The notes under the pieces were generated by a model that was not told the origin of the DNA, did no database searches, and worked only from the letters and a program-made list of their open reading frames with translations. From positions 9,705 to 67,801 of the forward strand of contig JAPEVF010000218.1 in the NCBI GenBank assembly GCA_029747585.1: a DNA stretch of 58,097 nt. Direction: 5' to 3'. The translations under genes and the position numbers were made by a program. This DNA comes from Pleurotus djamor. Its lineage: Eukaryota > Basidiomycota > Agaricomycetes > Agaricales > Pleurotaceae. Shown here piece by piece: positions 22,067 through 33,439 of the stretch. How positions within the stretch are numbered: the first letter of the stretch is position 1; the number at the start of each line of letters is the position of its first letter.

Positions 22067-24690
22067 ATGACCTCGTCAACACCAACCACCTTTGAATGTT
22101 CCTGGCTCTACGTCTTTTATACTCCAGATCGCTACTTCTACGCTTTTCCACGGGAAGATCATTCTCAGTTTCCTGCAGACATCTCCGGCGATGCTCTGTT
22201 TGACGAGATAATGAGTGTGCCACTCAGAACCGCTCGTGCAATGGATGTCAGTTGCTGGAAGCTGGAACCACCCTTACCTTTGGAAAGTCGGAGGAAGCTA
22301 CGCGTAGACGGGTTCTTCAACGATATTGCCATTCCTGGGGCCCGTCCCCTCACTCAGTTGACGTACACGCGACACGGAATCTCGATGCACTATATACGCG
22401 AGCCACCCCTCCTTGGACGTGATGCCTTTTCCCCTACGGCCAATTCGCTGCACTTTATAGTTGTTGCTCCCGAACCAGGTAGATATCCAATCATCAATAC
22501 GTGGATGCGTACTTACATGGATGATACCAGTACAAGCTGATCCTCTTCAGCATGTACCTGCAGATGCAAACCGAGTCAGATTATACGAATCTACCTTCAT
22601 CAAAGTGACTCGACTCGAGGGCAATTTTCTTTTCGACTACTTGGAGTTGAATGGTCTAGTCTCCGTTACAGATACCACTTCTCCCGATTTTGTGGAGTCC
22701 TTTGAATCTGTTATGTCTTCGGAGGACATCTTGAGCCCTTTGGTGAGTCGCTCGTCGTAGTCACTTCTTATCAATATCTTTTGCTCACTCAGACATACAC
22801 TAGACACTCGAGCATCTGGAAAACTCTTCGTTCACCTCATTCAGACGCAACAATGTCGTGAACATCGCGATACCAGAGCCAGACCGACAGGCACCCCAGC
22901 CTACCACGTCGCCTACTTCTAATACGCAAGACAACAGATCATCCTCAAGGCGGTCAAGAAGCGAAGACAGCATGCAAGACGATGAGGGCCTGCCTTCTAG
23001 CCAAGATATCTTGAGGACTTCTTTGCTGGACCATCTGAACTATCTGCGAAGGGATTTCCGGCGTTTCTGGTGTGACACCTCTATGCCTGATGGCCGTCTG
23101 AAGGAAATGCTAGGCAACTCCATGTTCTTCCATGGTCTTACCATCAGCGTCGCACCAGGATCACAAGTGAAACCTAAGCTGTACGTGATATCCCAATGTC
23201 AATAACCTCTGTCAACTCAGGTTACTGCTTACTAGGAATCAGCCTTGGCCTTTCCGGCTCATCATCGCCATGCATCCCTCACCTACATATCCTCAGCTGC
23301 GCTCATTTCAACCACGTAGTGATTTTGCGTTGCTGCGTGATAACCTCCCCCGACTGATCGTCGAAATCAATTCGACTGGCGGGAAGGTGAATCCAACCTT
23401 CCCTCCTGATTACATCCGTATGCTGCTATGCGGTGCTTCCTTGGTTCGGTTCGCCAATCAACATCTGGATGCTTACAGAGCAAGGAAGACGTTCGTTTTG
23501 GTCGCGATTTTCATGCATAATGAAGGAACAGTTGACTGGCACACGATGTTCCAAGTTCATGATGAACAGGAACAAGAATCGGAAGATAGCTCGCAGGTCC
23601 GTCCTTTCCCAACTGCTGAATATCATTGGCTCATCTCTCTTCTAACAGGTTCGGTATCACAAACATAAGATCAATCTCAATACATTCCAAGGCAGGGCAG
23701 AGTTTGCTCTGCGCTTGTATAACTTCCTTCAAAGTCTCGATGATAACCACTCGCAAGCTGATTCAACGATCGGGGATGCTCTGGGGTCATTCGTGGAAGC
23801 GACGAAACTCCTCAAAGCGTATACTCAACCGAAAACTAGCAAGCAAACCAGCAACAAGCGGGCCCGGACTGAAGGATCTTCTGGCCCCAACCAAGGTGGC
23901 ACGCTTCAGACAGTCACCGAAGACGACAGTGCATGTACTGAGCTCAGATCTCATGGTTTTGAAGTTCACGCGAGCCTTGGCAATAGTGTAAGCTGCTATA
24001 TTCTTGCACAGCTACCATCTGCTCACCACTCTCTAGTTTCCCCATATGGCTGTGGTTTGGCGCGCACCCAATCCAAATATCCGTTTTGTCGCGAAGAAAG
24101 TACCAAAGAATTCAAGAGAAGTCGATATCCTTCGACGTCTGAATTCCATACCAGATCGCTCGGAGAATATCGTGGAGCTAGTGGACTCTTTTTATGGTAC
24201 CTCCGGAACGTTGTGGGCGGTCTTCCCAAAGCTTCCTCAGTCACTCGACGACTGTCTCCATTACTACCCGCCCGATTATCTCTCCCCACATGCCTCGTCT
24301 ATTTGCGAAAGCCTCGTACAGGTCATTTCGCATCTACACGCACTCAACATCGCTCACCAAGACATCAAACCCGACAACATCCTCCTCACGGATGATTTCG
24401 CCCTGAAGCTCATTGACTTCGGCTTCGCCATCGAAGTTCGGGATGAAAATGACCAAGTCCGCGATTTGACTGGAACCAAAGGTTGGAACCCTCCCGAAAT
24501 TGAAGAAGGATGGCCGAAACATAGTCCAATCAAGGCTGACCGATGGGCCTGCGGCAACGTCGTTCTGTATATACTCGATACTTGCAAGATAGACGGTCCT
24601 CATGGATTGAGGTCGTTTGCAACTCAACTTACCTCGAAATCCCCTGAAGACCGACCGCCAGTTTCACGATGGTTCGACGCAATGGAATGA
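22067..24690 (+). CDS. Crinkler-type protein: header domain, nuclease-like middle, protein kinase
   Basis: Six exons (22067-22478, 22531-22742, 22804-23180, 23236-23596, 23649-23987, 24037-24690) join in frame to about 784 residues. Residues 1-137: FECSWLYVFY, then CWKLEPPLPLE and LHFIVVAPEPG, the pattern of the ubiquitin-like Crinkler header (the 'LWKV/L..P' motif and the closing 'IHIIV' strand). Residues about 330-500: WPFRLIIAMHPSP, LPRLIVEINST, DYIRMLLCGASLVRFANQHL and FVLVAIFMHN, which resemble the restriction-nuclease-like domain fused to kinases in Crinkler proteins (inference). Residues about 565-784: a protein kinase with the VAIK-type lysine (FVAKKV), catalytic loop AHQDIKPDNILL, DFG as LIDFGFA and APE-like NPPEI. 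The glycine loop is not obvious. There is no secretion signal. Between the header and middle is a basic serine-rich linker. Function is unknown; related proteins are proposed in inter-organism conflict. Confidence 0.72.
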
Positions 24691-25257
24691 AATTGTAATA
24701 TTTGACACTGGCAAGGAGACAACTATTGAGTGCTGCCCCCCTCTAACACAGACGGTTCACGAGTCGAACTTCATCCTCATTTTTGTAAGCAACACCCACC
24801 TCCTGCTACTCGCGGCCAACAGTCAACATGGAACCGCAGGTTGCAGTCGTCACCCTCCCACCAGCGACCGCGTTTTACGCGTAGGGCATGAGCTGTGACT
24901 TCATCCTTAATATTTCCTGGTACCCATTTTTACCACCGGTGCATCGTAAATCAACGAACTGATCTTGAGTCGTGGTTCCTAGTTTGGGATTTCAAGTTCC
25001 CGCCCAAGTGGTATGAACCGATCGCTCTCTTGCCGCGAGTCATCCTCGTGACATTAACACGCATTCTGGGTCGTCTACAAGAGGACGCAGTGGGAGGAAT
25101 GCTATGGTCCGAGAGGGTTCATGTGGCGGGATTGCTACGTTCCTAGGACATTCATAATGACCCAGATGACCCACTGTATCGAACTCCCGAGTCCCGATAG
25201 CCTTCCCTGATCCGTACTCGTACTCCCGAGCCAATATATCATATCAAGGATATGGTT
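24691..25257. other. Intergenic region between convergent genes
   Basis: About 570 bp between the Crinkler-type gene and the F-box gene. No coding or RNA signal is supported. Confidence 0.5.
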
Positions 25258-26507
25258 TTACATTATGTGTACACCATTTGCCCAGTTTGCAAATGTCAAA
25301 GAGTGGACATTCTCTGTGGGTGCATAACATACATCACCATAGCGTACTAAAACTGAAGCTTTAGTCAATGTCTCAACCAGCTCCTTGGACATCCACCCAT
25401 CTTTCAAGACATGGGCGATGATTTCATCATCCTGCCTGTGGAAGTGTATGCTGTACGAGTAGAATTCTTCCAGCTCAAGATACATATATGAATCATTTCG
25501 CCATGAGAAGGACAAGGACTTCAACTCGCTGCATGACAAGGCGAGTCTTTGGGAACGCTCCACTAAATCGAGTGCTTCAAGGTCGTCGCAGTCACCAATA
25601 TCTTGCGCCAACAACACAGTTTTCAGTTGGCGTAGTGTGGACAGGCTTTTAAATATGCTGTCCTATTGAAACCCGTTTCAATAACTAAACACAACCAAGA
25701 ACATCAAAGGTAAGCTGACCATATGAGCGCTGTACAGGAGAAGCGACGATCCAAACATAGACAAGTTGGATAGATTCGGGAAAGCATCGATGATCTGAGA
25801 AACATGACGAGCTTCATCGTGGTCTTCAAGCTCTATTTGCAGTGAGAGGGTAACCAGCGTGAGGGTGGATTTTGACAGTAAAGATTGGATGTAACGAGCG
25901 GTGTAGTCCCTCGCGCCACCGTCGATAATATAGCATACGGCATGGAATGTTTTTAAGGCGGGAAAAGAGGGGTAATCGATGGCATCGAACTCAAAAGGCG
26001 TGTCCGCTGTTGACAATGATGCGAGGTCCAAGTAGACATGCTCAAGCGGAATGTCTCGGAAGGATGTGCACATCGCTTGCAGCATATGAAGTGTGTGGTC
26101 TGCAGAGTAGTCATCATCGATTTCCGAGGATAACGAAGTTATGAGAGGGAACGCCGACGCCAGATGATCATACATTCTGCGCCGCACGTCATGAGACACA
26201 TCTAATGCGAAATTTCGAGTTTGCATGACCCGGATTTTCCTGTAAATCGGGGAGAAGAGTCAAACGTCTACGTCAGTACTCAGTGAGAACTCTCCAATGT
26301 CTGCACAAACCGGGCAGCGCGCTTTACAGCTTGAGATATGTTGCGTAGGTCTTCCTCGTTTACGTCGCCGGGATTGCGAACAGAGTAGAACAGTGATGGT
26401 ATCGCAGCACTGCGAAGATATTTACATGTAAGACTGAAGTTCAGCTTGTCTGGAACAGCGAGAAGCTCGACGATGATCGACAAGAGCTCAGGTGGAAGTC
26501 GAGGCAT
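25258..26507 (-). CDS. F-box protein (paralog of the gene at 50,056)
   Basis: The start at 26507 gives MPRLPPELLSIIVELLAVPD then KLNFSLTCKYLRSAAIPSLF, a clear F-box: LPPELLxxIVELL and L..C..LR. Introns near 26,230-26,280 and 25,640-25,720 join it to FALDVSHDVRRRMYDHLASA and a tail KSLSTLRQLKT.LLAQDIGD. The protein ends at 25258 (VHIM). Exon order and block sequences, for example IVELL.. DKLNFSLTCK, RFVQTL, DDEIIAHVLKDGWM, match the F-box gene at 50,056-51,224 on the other strand, so the two are duplicates separated by 24 kb. An upstream ATG at 26630 would add 41 residues without similarity; I prefer the internal start. It is probably an SCF adaptor. The substrate is unknown. Confidence 0.75.
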
Positions 26508-26824
26508 GAGTGTGGAATGAGGCAAGAATGAGGGCCCGGCTGCGGCCCGGTCAATGTTGGGGGAAAGGAGCCCACAAGGGAGGCTCCTGTTGGAGTGCCA
26601 AGTTGCTCGCCAAATAATCAGAGGAGACACACGGAAGTCATAGCATTACAATATCTGACTCGTTATAGTGATATACCTTCTTAAGATTCCGCCCGGTAAG
26701 AATGTCTAGGCCAAAGGCTCCGAAGCAGGATGACTATTCATTAAGGTAGAGCAATCACACTCTGCGGTTGCGATATAAGAGCTCATGTGGCTTTCTCAGC
26801 GAATTGGTATATTATTACGAGTCC

Positions 26825-28479
26825 CTAAAGAGACCAAAGGATAACGCGCGGCAGCCGTAGAATGGCGGCGGAGAGCAAGGAAGATGCGTGAAGCCAAGAT
26901 CGAATGGAGGCATCGTTGAAGGCTAACAAGTGGTCAATCATTGATGACAATTGCTTGGGTACGTCATGAAATTACAGCGCACCATAGGACATAGTCAATC
27001 CCGGCATCCTGTCAAAGAGAGTCAGCCAAAGGGGAACTAGCGAAGGGATATGAACCACAAGTTAAATGGCGTACTCCATCAACGATGATCATTGTAACAT
27101 TGATCGCTGAGGTAGCTGCTTGACTTGGTGAGCCTCTGGTAATAGTAACAACGTAGGGATAACAGACCCGTCAGTGCAACGAAGTAAATGAGTCCTATGA
27201 ACGTCTCAGCCAAGCTACCAGATGTACGAAAATGAGGGAGAAGCATTTACCATCACGGATGAACAGGTCGATCAACGTTTTTGGAGTTAACAAAGTAAAG
27301 ACATCGACCCTTGCTATGGAAAGAACGGGCAGATTTACGCCTGAGTTAACAGAAGGGTGAGGAGGAGGATCACTCCGAGACTTACACCGCTTTATACACT
27401 CGATAATAGTGAGAGTAAGGATGACTAGGGGCGTCGAAGGTCATGTTAGCAGGTGCGACCTAGCACGAAGTAAATGATACCGACTGATTTCCACGAGCAA
27501 CAAAACGACGTAGTTGACTATCCCTAGTTGACCACCGCCTTCTGTATAAAATCCTGGTAGGTCGAGTACGTTTAACGGAATATCTGCCGTGAGATGTGAG
27601 GTATTCTCGTAGCAGGGTATTATTCCGATCGACTTACACTGGAAGTCCTGCCACCCTTTCTTCCAAAAATACCCGGACAGGAATATAGCGATGGACGCAG
27701 TAAACAGAGCCGCCAGGCCCAGGGTGATTCCTCTGGTACGTCCCCAAAGGACCCAGACCCGTAAGGCGATGAGGACTGCGGCGTAGACCGTGACATTCAA
27801 TGATCAGTCAAAGGGAACAAAGGGGAAACTTGGGAGATGCACTCACACTCCGAGATCACGATACCAAAGGTGAACATGGCTAATGGCACAATGAATTGTC
27901 AGCGAGTTGGATGGGATGAGGCAGATGTGGTGAACGACCTCCGGAGGTTTGATCGAGCACTTTATATCTCGATGAATCCAACCCAAACGCAGCGTAGCCT
28001 AGTGAAAAAGACACACATGGGTTTTGGTTGACGGTGAAGGAAGCCAGGGTGGTGGTAACCGCCAACGCACCGTACAAACTCATCGAGAGATCGACAAAGG
28101 CCAAGTATCTATTCAAGAAAAACAAAACACTCGCGACTCCAAGACGAGGCTTACTCCAAACGAGGGAAGCCTCATCAGGAAAGGTGATAATATAATCGCA
28201 CACCTACGATCAGCAGTGAGAGATGAGTTGACCCCTCGGAGGGACTTTTGGAAGATCGGAATCTTACTAGGAGGGCCAGTGATGCACCTGGAAATACTTG
28301 GTGTTAGCAGGGAGCGTCTTGCACTGGCGGTTGCCAAGGTGGATGAATGGGCGTACCGTGATTGTACTATCATCGCGGTAAGCCACAGTCAAGTTCTGAT
28401 CATACCAAAGGAACGAGGCGCTTACCCTGCTCAATTGTAGCTTCTCGAGCTTGATCAAGGAGAAGCCTTGAACTGACAT
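26825..28479 (-). CDS. DUF6533-type seven-helix membrane protein (2), with a micro-exon
   Basis: The start at 28479 gives MSVQGFSLIKLEKLQLSR. The next exon is only 10 bases (28366-28357), encoding YNH plus the first base of the following glycine. It links to ASLALLVCDYIITFPDEASL, the DUF6533 signature, and LFFLNRYLAFVDLSMSLYG. Later blocks are LIALRVWVLWGRTRGITLG, a helix, PGFYTEGGGQLGIVNYVVLL, ILTLTIIECIKRC, LIDLFIRDGLIYFVALT and a last segment near 26,890 that I read as AFNDASIRSWLHASSLLSAA, the position normally held by 'RVLHSVLSARI'. The stop I use is at 26825-26827, with lower confidence for the final two exons, which may be decayed. The function is unknown. It is homologous to the gene at 16,403-18,090 but not a recent copy. 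Confidence 0.65.
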
Positions 28480-28911
28480 ACTTTGCTCGGAGCGAGGGGG
28501 GAAGATAAATCATAGCCATACAGTCTTTATCAATCAACTCGAGGCTTCACAGGAGTATCCCCCATGGCGATATCGAGGGTGGAGTATGCAGTAAATGGAT
28601 GATGCAGCTACCTTTTTCGTTGCGAAGGCAGTGCGACAAGACACTGGGCTGGTGATGCTGAAACGTTCATATGCTTCTGAGGCCGTTCAAGTCGGGGTCA
28701 GAGGTGAGCTTGGACTCTTTGTTAGGGAAAAGAGATGTTCGGATCGCGGTGGTCGAGTCGGATCTATCAAGCTGAGATTACCAGGCCGCTCGCTGGCTGT
28801 CTTGACGTATAGACTAGCAAGTCAATGCTTTCACGATGTTGTCGTTACACGATAAGAGTACAGTCACCGGGATGCACGTTACGTATCTTCCAATTACCGA
28901 ATTTCCACTGT
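28480..28911. other. Intergenic region
   Basis: About 430 bp between the DUF6533 gene start and the SRP19 gene end. It should contain the promoter of the DUF6533 gene. No gene is supported. Confidence 0.4.
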
Positions 28912-29948
28912 TTACCCTCTTACTCTCACCACCTTTCTCTTCCCTTTCTGCGCGCCAGCAGGGGAATTGGGCATACCTGGGGCAGCTGGTACCCCTTCTT
29001 GAGCATTCATACCGGCCTTGACGGCTTCCATCAAGACGCCACTCGACAGCGCAGGTGAGTACGGAGAGACGCGACTGGCAAGAGGAACCAGCGGGGATGG
29101 AGGTACAGGTAGTGGCCTGCCATGCCGTTTCGCTTCGACGTCTTTCTGCGATTGTGAGGGAACACTGGGGGACTTTGATTTCGAGAGAAGCGTTTGTTTC
29201 CCTTTCGCTGATTTGGCCGATGGAGCCGGGGGAGGCGCTGCATCTGTACCGTCATTCGAGGTAGCAGAGTAGGTATAAGGAGGCTTTGGGACTGTTTCTG
29301 GCTTTAGATGCTGGATCTGTATTGAGATCATCTCGAGGAGCATTTTCTCTGCGAAATGGGATAATCAGTACGAGATAATTCGAGATGGAAAGGCACAACA
29401 TACTGGTCTTGATGACTGGATTCACGAGACGACCATCCTTCTTCCACAGCACCCGAACGCGTCCTGGATTTTCCCAATCTCTTGGGTGGGACTTGGTAAC
29501 TTCGTGGAGGACGCCGAGGCCAAGACGGTTGGCCGCATCAGCGATATCCTTGCTCAAAGGCCACCATAATGCCTTCTCTCGTTTGACCCTCCGTTCCCCA
29601 GTTCCGTACGGACGCTTTGCATCCAGATAGATTGGATAAATGCATGTCCAACTAAGCAATTCAACTTCAACTTCAGTAAGGTCCACCTATGAATATGAAA
29701 CCGTACGCCTTGTAGGGTGTGATATCGGTCACCGTATTCTTGAGCTCTGGGGGCTCTGTCGGGCCTCCTCTTGCAGGCCGTGACGGCGATGCAGGGCCGG
29801 CACGAGACGAAGGATCTATCTCGTCGTCCGAGATGTCGATTTCCTGCAAGAGTGGCCCACTTGTGCCCGTATTGGGCAGCGGTGCACTGGGCAATGGCAA
29901 ATCGGTATCGTCATCGAATTCTTCCTCAATTTGAGTGCGGCGAGACAT
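28912..29948 (-). CDS. SEC65: SRP19/SEC65, signal recognition particle subunit
   Basis: The start MSRRTQIEEEFDDDTDLP at 29948 is followed by an acidic, proline-rich leader, then the SRP19 core: TCIYPIYLDAKRPYGTGERR, KEKALWWPLSKDIADAANRL in shorter blocks, LHEVTKSHPRDWENPGRVRV and NPVIKT, then KMLLEMISIQIQHL. 'YP.YLD...T..EGRR' and 'HPRDW.NPGRV' are diagnostic of SRP19. The C-terminal tail is basic and proline/serine-rich and ends GKRKVVRVRG. SRP19 binds helices 6 and 8 of SRP RNA and is needed to load SRP54. Two introns lie between the leader, core and tail. It is divergent from the JTB-like gene, 106 bp between starts. Confidence 0.92.
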
Positions 29949-30054
29949 GGCTTTATCGCGAGCTCGATGTCGTGGGCGTTGTCGACGTCGATGATGATGA
30001 ACAGGTGTTTCAGGAATTTCTCACGCCCCCACTTTCCATGTTACCTCAACGTCG

Positions 30055-30702
30055 ATGACGCCCGCGACGTTTATTTCGCGATTTCTGTAAGCAAAATCTT
30101 TGTAATTAGATGTGCGGTCATTGTCTGAAGCTATTTCTAGCCTGTTTTCATTGTTCTGGCTTTCGTATGTCTTTGCTCAGGTCGCTGAACCGCAGGAAGA
30201 GTTGGGCGACGCTGGCCGCAAGAACGCGACCACTCGCGACGAGATCGTTTGCCGACCGTTTGGACCATGCGAGCCTTGTCCGAAAGACGCAGTGAGTAGT
30301 GAGTAGGTTTGCTCGCTGTGCTCGTTGATTCATTGAGTCTAGCTTCAAGAACCGTTTTGCCAGCCATTTGGCAACCGTCGCCTAATGCATTGTCTCAACA
30401 CCACTGCTGGAGCATCTACGACGAATAACGGGGCCCGTATAGCTTCTATTCATCTCAAGCATAAACTGGCACATTCGTATAATGACTCGCGGCAAGGCGA
30501 AACACCCGCATGGGAGTCTTGCGGACGCATCGTGGAACAGGAGCGTGCAGACTTCTGGGAATTTGTCGCTTGCAACGTCGCCTTCGCCGGTGTTTCACTA
30601 TTCGTTCTTTTTGCACGGTCTCGTAGGCTACAGGCACTTCAAGCGAGGCAACTTGCCGCCCGCATAGGATTAATTAGACCAACAAATCGTGGTAGACAGT
30701 AG
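30055..30702 (+). CDS. JTB-like small type I membrane protein
   Basis: Three exons. Exon 1 starts at 30055 (MTPATFISRFL) and joins, across an intron ending near 30139, to LFSLFWLSYVFAQ, together forming a signal peptide with a likely cut after AFAQ-type 'VFAQ'. The mature part has a cysteine-rich lumenal domain: VCRPFGPCEPCPKDA, LQEPFCQPFGNRRLMHC, WESCGRIVEQERADFWEF. A single helix NVAFAGVSLFVLFARS follows, then a basic tail RRLQALQARQLAARIGL. The pattern C.PC....PFC...G.....C....SC......E...FW.F plus one helix resembles the JTB (jumping translocation breakpoint) family. The family has been linked to mitochondria and cytokinesis in animals; the role in fungi is unknown. Confidence 0.68.
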
Positions 30703-31510
30703 ATGTATGTGTTCATTCATTTCTCTGTTATTATTCTGTGTCGCTAACGCCCAGCAGGTACGGACTCTCATATATAATGATATTTATGTACGATGTCAAC
30801 CTCTTTTGAGGCCCTCAACGAAGGCCCCAGGTTCGGTGACGTCCAGCGGCTTTCACAAAGGCCATACCTTCTCTAAAAAGCGTGTGGTGCGCACCGTTCC
30901 GTGAAGCCTGCTTGAGAGCACCCAATGGCTTCGGATAACCTCAAGCTCTGAATTCCATTCGGGTGCGATCTTATTGCATTGCTTCATTCATGTACTCACG
31001 ATATGTCGCCCCTCAGGCTGCATTCACAATGTTCTTATGGTGGCACCGTTACTTCTTCAACACATCCAATGTCCGCGAACGCCATTTGCCTGACGTCTTC
31101 CATTCTCCTATAGATAACCCGGAACTCCTCTCTACCATCAGGCACAACCTTGCCCCTTATGTCTGCTAACATGCGCCTCGAGCGTGTATTTGCTAATGCT
31201 TGAATTAACATCTGTCTTCATCAAAGGGATCCGTGAGTACCTGCTCGGCCAATGGACTTACTTGACTAAGTCGTCCTGCTAGATATCACCGGCATTGTCT
31301 CTCAGACCTCATGCGGAAATCTCAATCGACACACCTCGCCGCGTCCACGCCATGTATCCTCAGTAGAGAATCGCCCCGAGGTGTATTATTGTATACATCT
31401 CTGGGGGCACGCCTCTCGCCACTCTCAAGAGGTACTTAAAGAACAAAATAGCCCTTCTTCAGAAAAGCTCCATTACATCCAGGTTCCTTTGATCAACTTA
31501 TCTTACGAGG
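30703..31510. other. Intergenic region with an unassigned exon-like frame
   Basis: About 0.8 kb between the JTB-like gene and the chitinase. A frame at about 31,020-31,170 encodes MFLWWHRYFFNTSNVRERHL and ends LAPYVC. It resembles a coding exon in composition, but I could not link it to other exons or to a family. The rest shows nothing supported. Confidence 0.35.
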
Positions 31511-33174
31511 ATGCGCTTCTCGTCTACGCTATCTTTCTCTATGCTGCTGGCAGCCATTCCCTCGTCTTGGGCGGCTCCCGTATGTGGACTGGTTCCAGTG
31601 ACTGCTGCCACGACCCCGCCAACGCAGAGCGCTAACACTAGCAATCCCAACGCTCCCGAAGAAGTTCTCGCTACCGCTTGGTATCCAGGCTGGCTTGGCG
31701 ACAAGTTCCCCCCAAGCAAGATCTCTTGGGACAAATTCAACGCCATGACTTTTGCTTTTGCGTCAGTGCTGCATTCTTGATTTGTCCTTCATTGACCACG
31801 GCTGACTTGTATTGTTCAGTGTCACTACCCCCGATCCTTCAGTTATATCTTTAGATGATGTGAGCCAACGGATGCTCCCTCAGATGGTTAGCGCCGCGCG
31901 TGCCAATGTCGGTACTCCTTTCCGCAGTTTTCCCAGTCTCTCTTCTGACGGCTTCCTTCAGGGTGTTAGTCCATCTCTATCTATAGGTGGTTGGACTGGT
32001 TCCATCTACTTCTCCCCGGCCGTGGCGACCCCTCAGAATAGAACGGCGTTTGTCAAAGCCATCGTTGAATTGGCCACCCAGTATGAACTTGATGGAATCG
32101 ATTTTGAGTTCGTTCCTTTCCCCAATCTCAAACCTTCACATGTTCTGAATCTTGTGTATTCTTGGACGTTTCGTTTCACAGCTGGGAGTACCCCAACAAA
32201 CAAGGGATTGGTTGTAACATCCTCTCGCCTGCCGATTCCGCGAACTTCCTTTCCTTCCTGCAGGAACTGAAGGAGGACCCAGTCGGCTCTAACCTTACAT
32301 TGTCCGCTGCGGTTGGACTTGCACCTTTCATGGGGTCTGATGGGACACCGATGACAGACGTTTCCGCCTTCGCAGAAGTATTAGACCACATCTGTACGTC
32401 TGAACTTCCGCCTGAAGTCTTTCCGGCTGACGTGATTGATTCTAGCTATCATGGCTTACGATGTGTGGGGCTCATGGTCCACCTCTGTGGGACCCAATGC
32501 ACCGCTCGATGATTCTTGTGCGTCTACGAAAGCCGGTTCGGCCACTTCCGCAGTCAAGGCGTGGACAGCGGCCGGGTTCCCAGCCAGCCAACTTGCCCTT
32601 GGAATTGCCGCTTACGGTCATAGTTTCCATGTTCCCACTAGTACAGCCGTTGATACCCAAGGACGTCTTGTAACTTCCCCGACGTTCGACAAAGCGCAAC
32701 AACCCAAGGGTGACTCTTGGGATACCGCTGATGGATCCACTGTCGATCAGTGTGGTAATCCAGAGTTGACCAGCGGTGTTTACAACTTTTGGGGATTGGT
32801 TGAGGGGGGATTTTTGACGAACAATGGAACCGCTGCTAGTGGCATTGATTATCAGTTTGACGAATGCAGTCAGACGGTATGTTCGACGCGATTATCCGTT
32901 TTAGCGGTAGCTGAAGGTTTCCTTGCAATAGCCATTCGTTTACAACCCTTCTACCCAAGTCATGGTGGCCTATGACGACGCTACATCTTTTGGTGCGCAT
33001 CGCGCCTTCTCATTCGGTCCAACTTTGCTCATCTAGGTTCATATAGCCGCCAAGGGTAAATTCATCAATGATCAAGGGATGAAGGGCTTTGCTTTATGGA
33101 ACGCTGCCGGCGACTTCGACGATATCCTCTTGACTTCCATTCGTGATGCCATGGGCATCGAGACAGAGTGTTGA
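31511..33174 (+). CDS. Secreted GH18 chitinase
   Basis: A signal peptide, MRFSSTLSFSMLLAAIPSSW then AAP, starts at 31511. The GH18 blocks follow: AWYPGWLGDKFPP, SWDKFNAMTFAFA, SLSIGGWTGSIYFS (SxGG motif) and LDGIDFDWEYP, the DxxDxDxE catalytic motif with its proton-donor glutamate. The motif is split by an intron (32108-32181) with the donor GTTCGT. Then come IMAYDVWGSW, LALGIAAYGHSF and a final GMKGFALWNAAGDFDD. The stop is at 33172-33174. No chitin-binding module or GPI signal is visible. GH18 chitinases hydrolyse beta-1,4-GlcNAc polymers with substrate-assisted catalysis, and in fungi act in wall remodelling, autolysis or attack on other fungi. All catalytic residues are present. Confidence 0.9.
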
Positions 33175-33439
33175 CCACTCCGTTCTGCGGCGTATTTATT
33201 ATGATAACCTATTGGTTCGAGTTGATGCGCGGCAGTCCGCTCTCTATCCTTTACCTTCATTCCCTGTAAGTAAATAACATGATCGTGCAATTGTGTATGA
33301 ATTATCTTTGGAGCGATATCTGAGTTGTTCCGGTCTCTTGTCATTCAAATTTATCTTGCACTCTGGAAGTTTCACGGTGCGTCCCTATTGTGATCGTAGT
33401 CTATACATTACTGATATACACTACAGCTAAAAATATAAT

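Noticed and set aside
31020..31170. Possible tyrosinase-like 'WHRYF' exon
   Set aside because: The single WHRYF resemblance lacks the other copper-binding histidine blocks, so I do not call tyrosinase.
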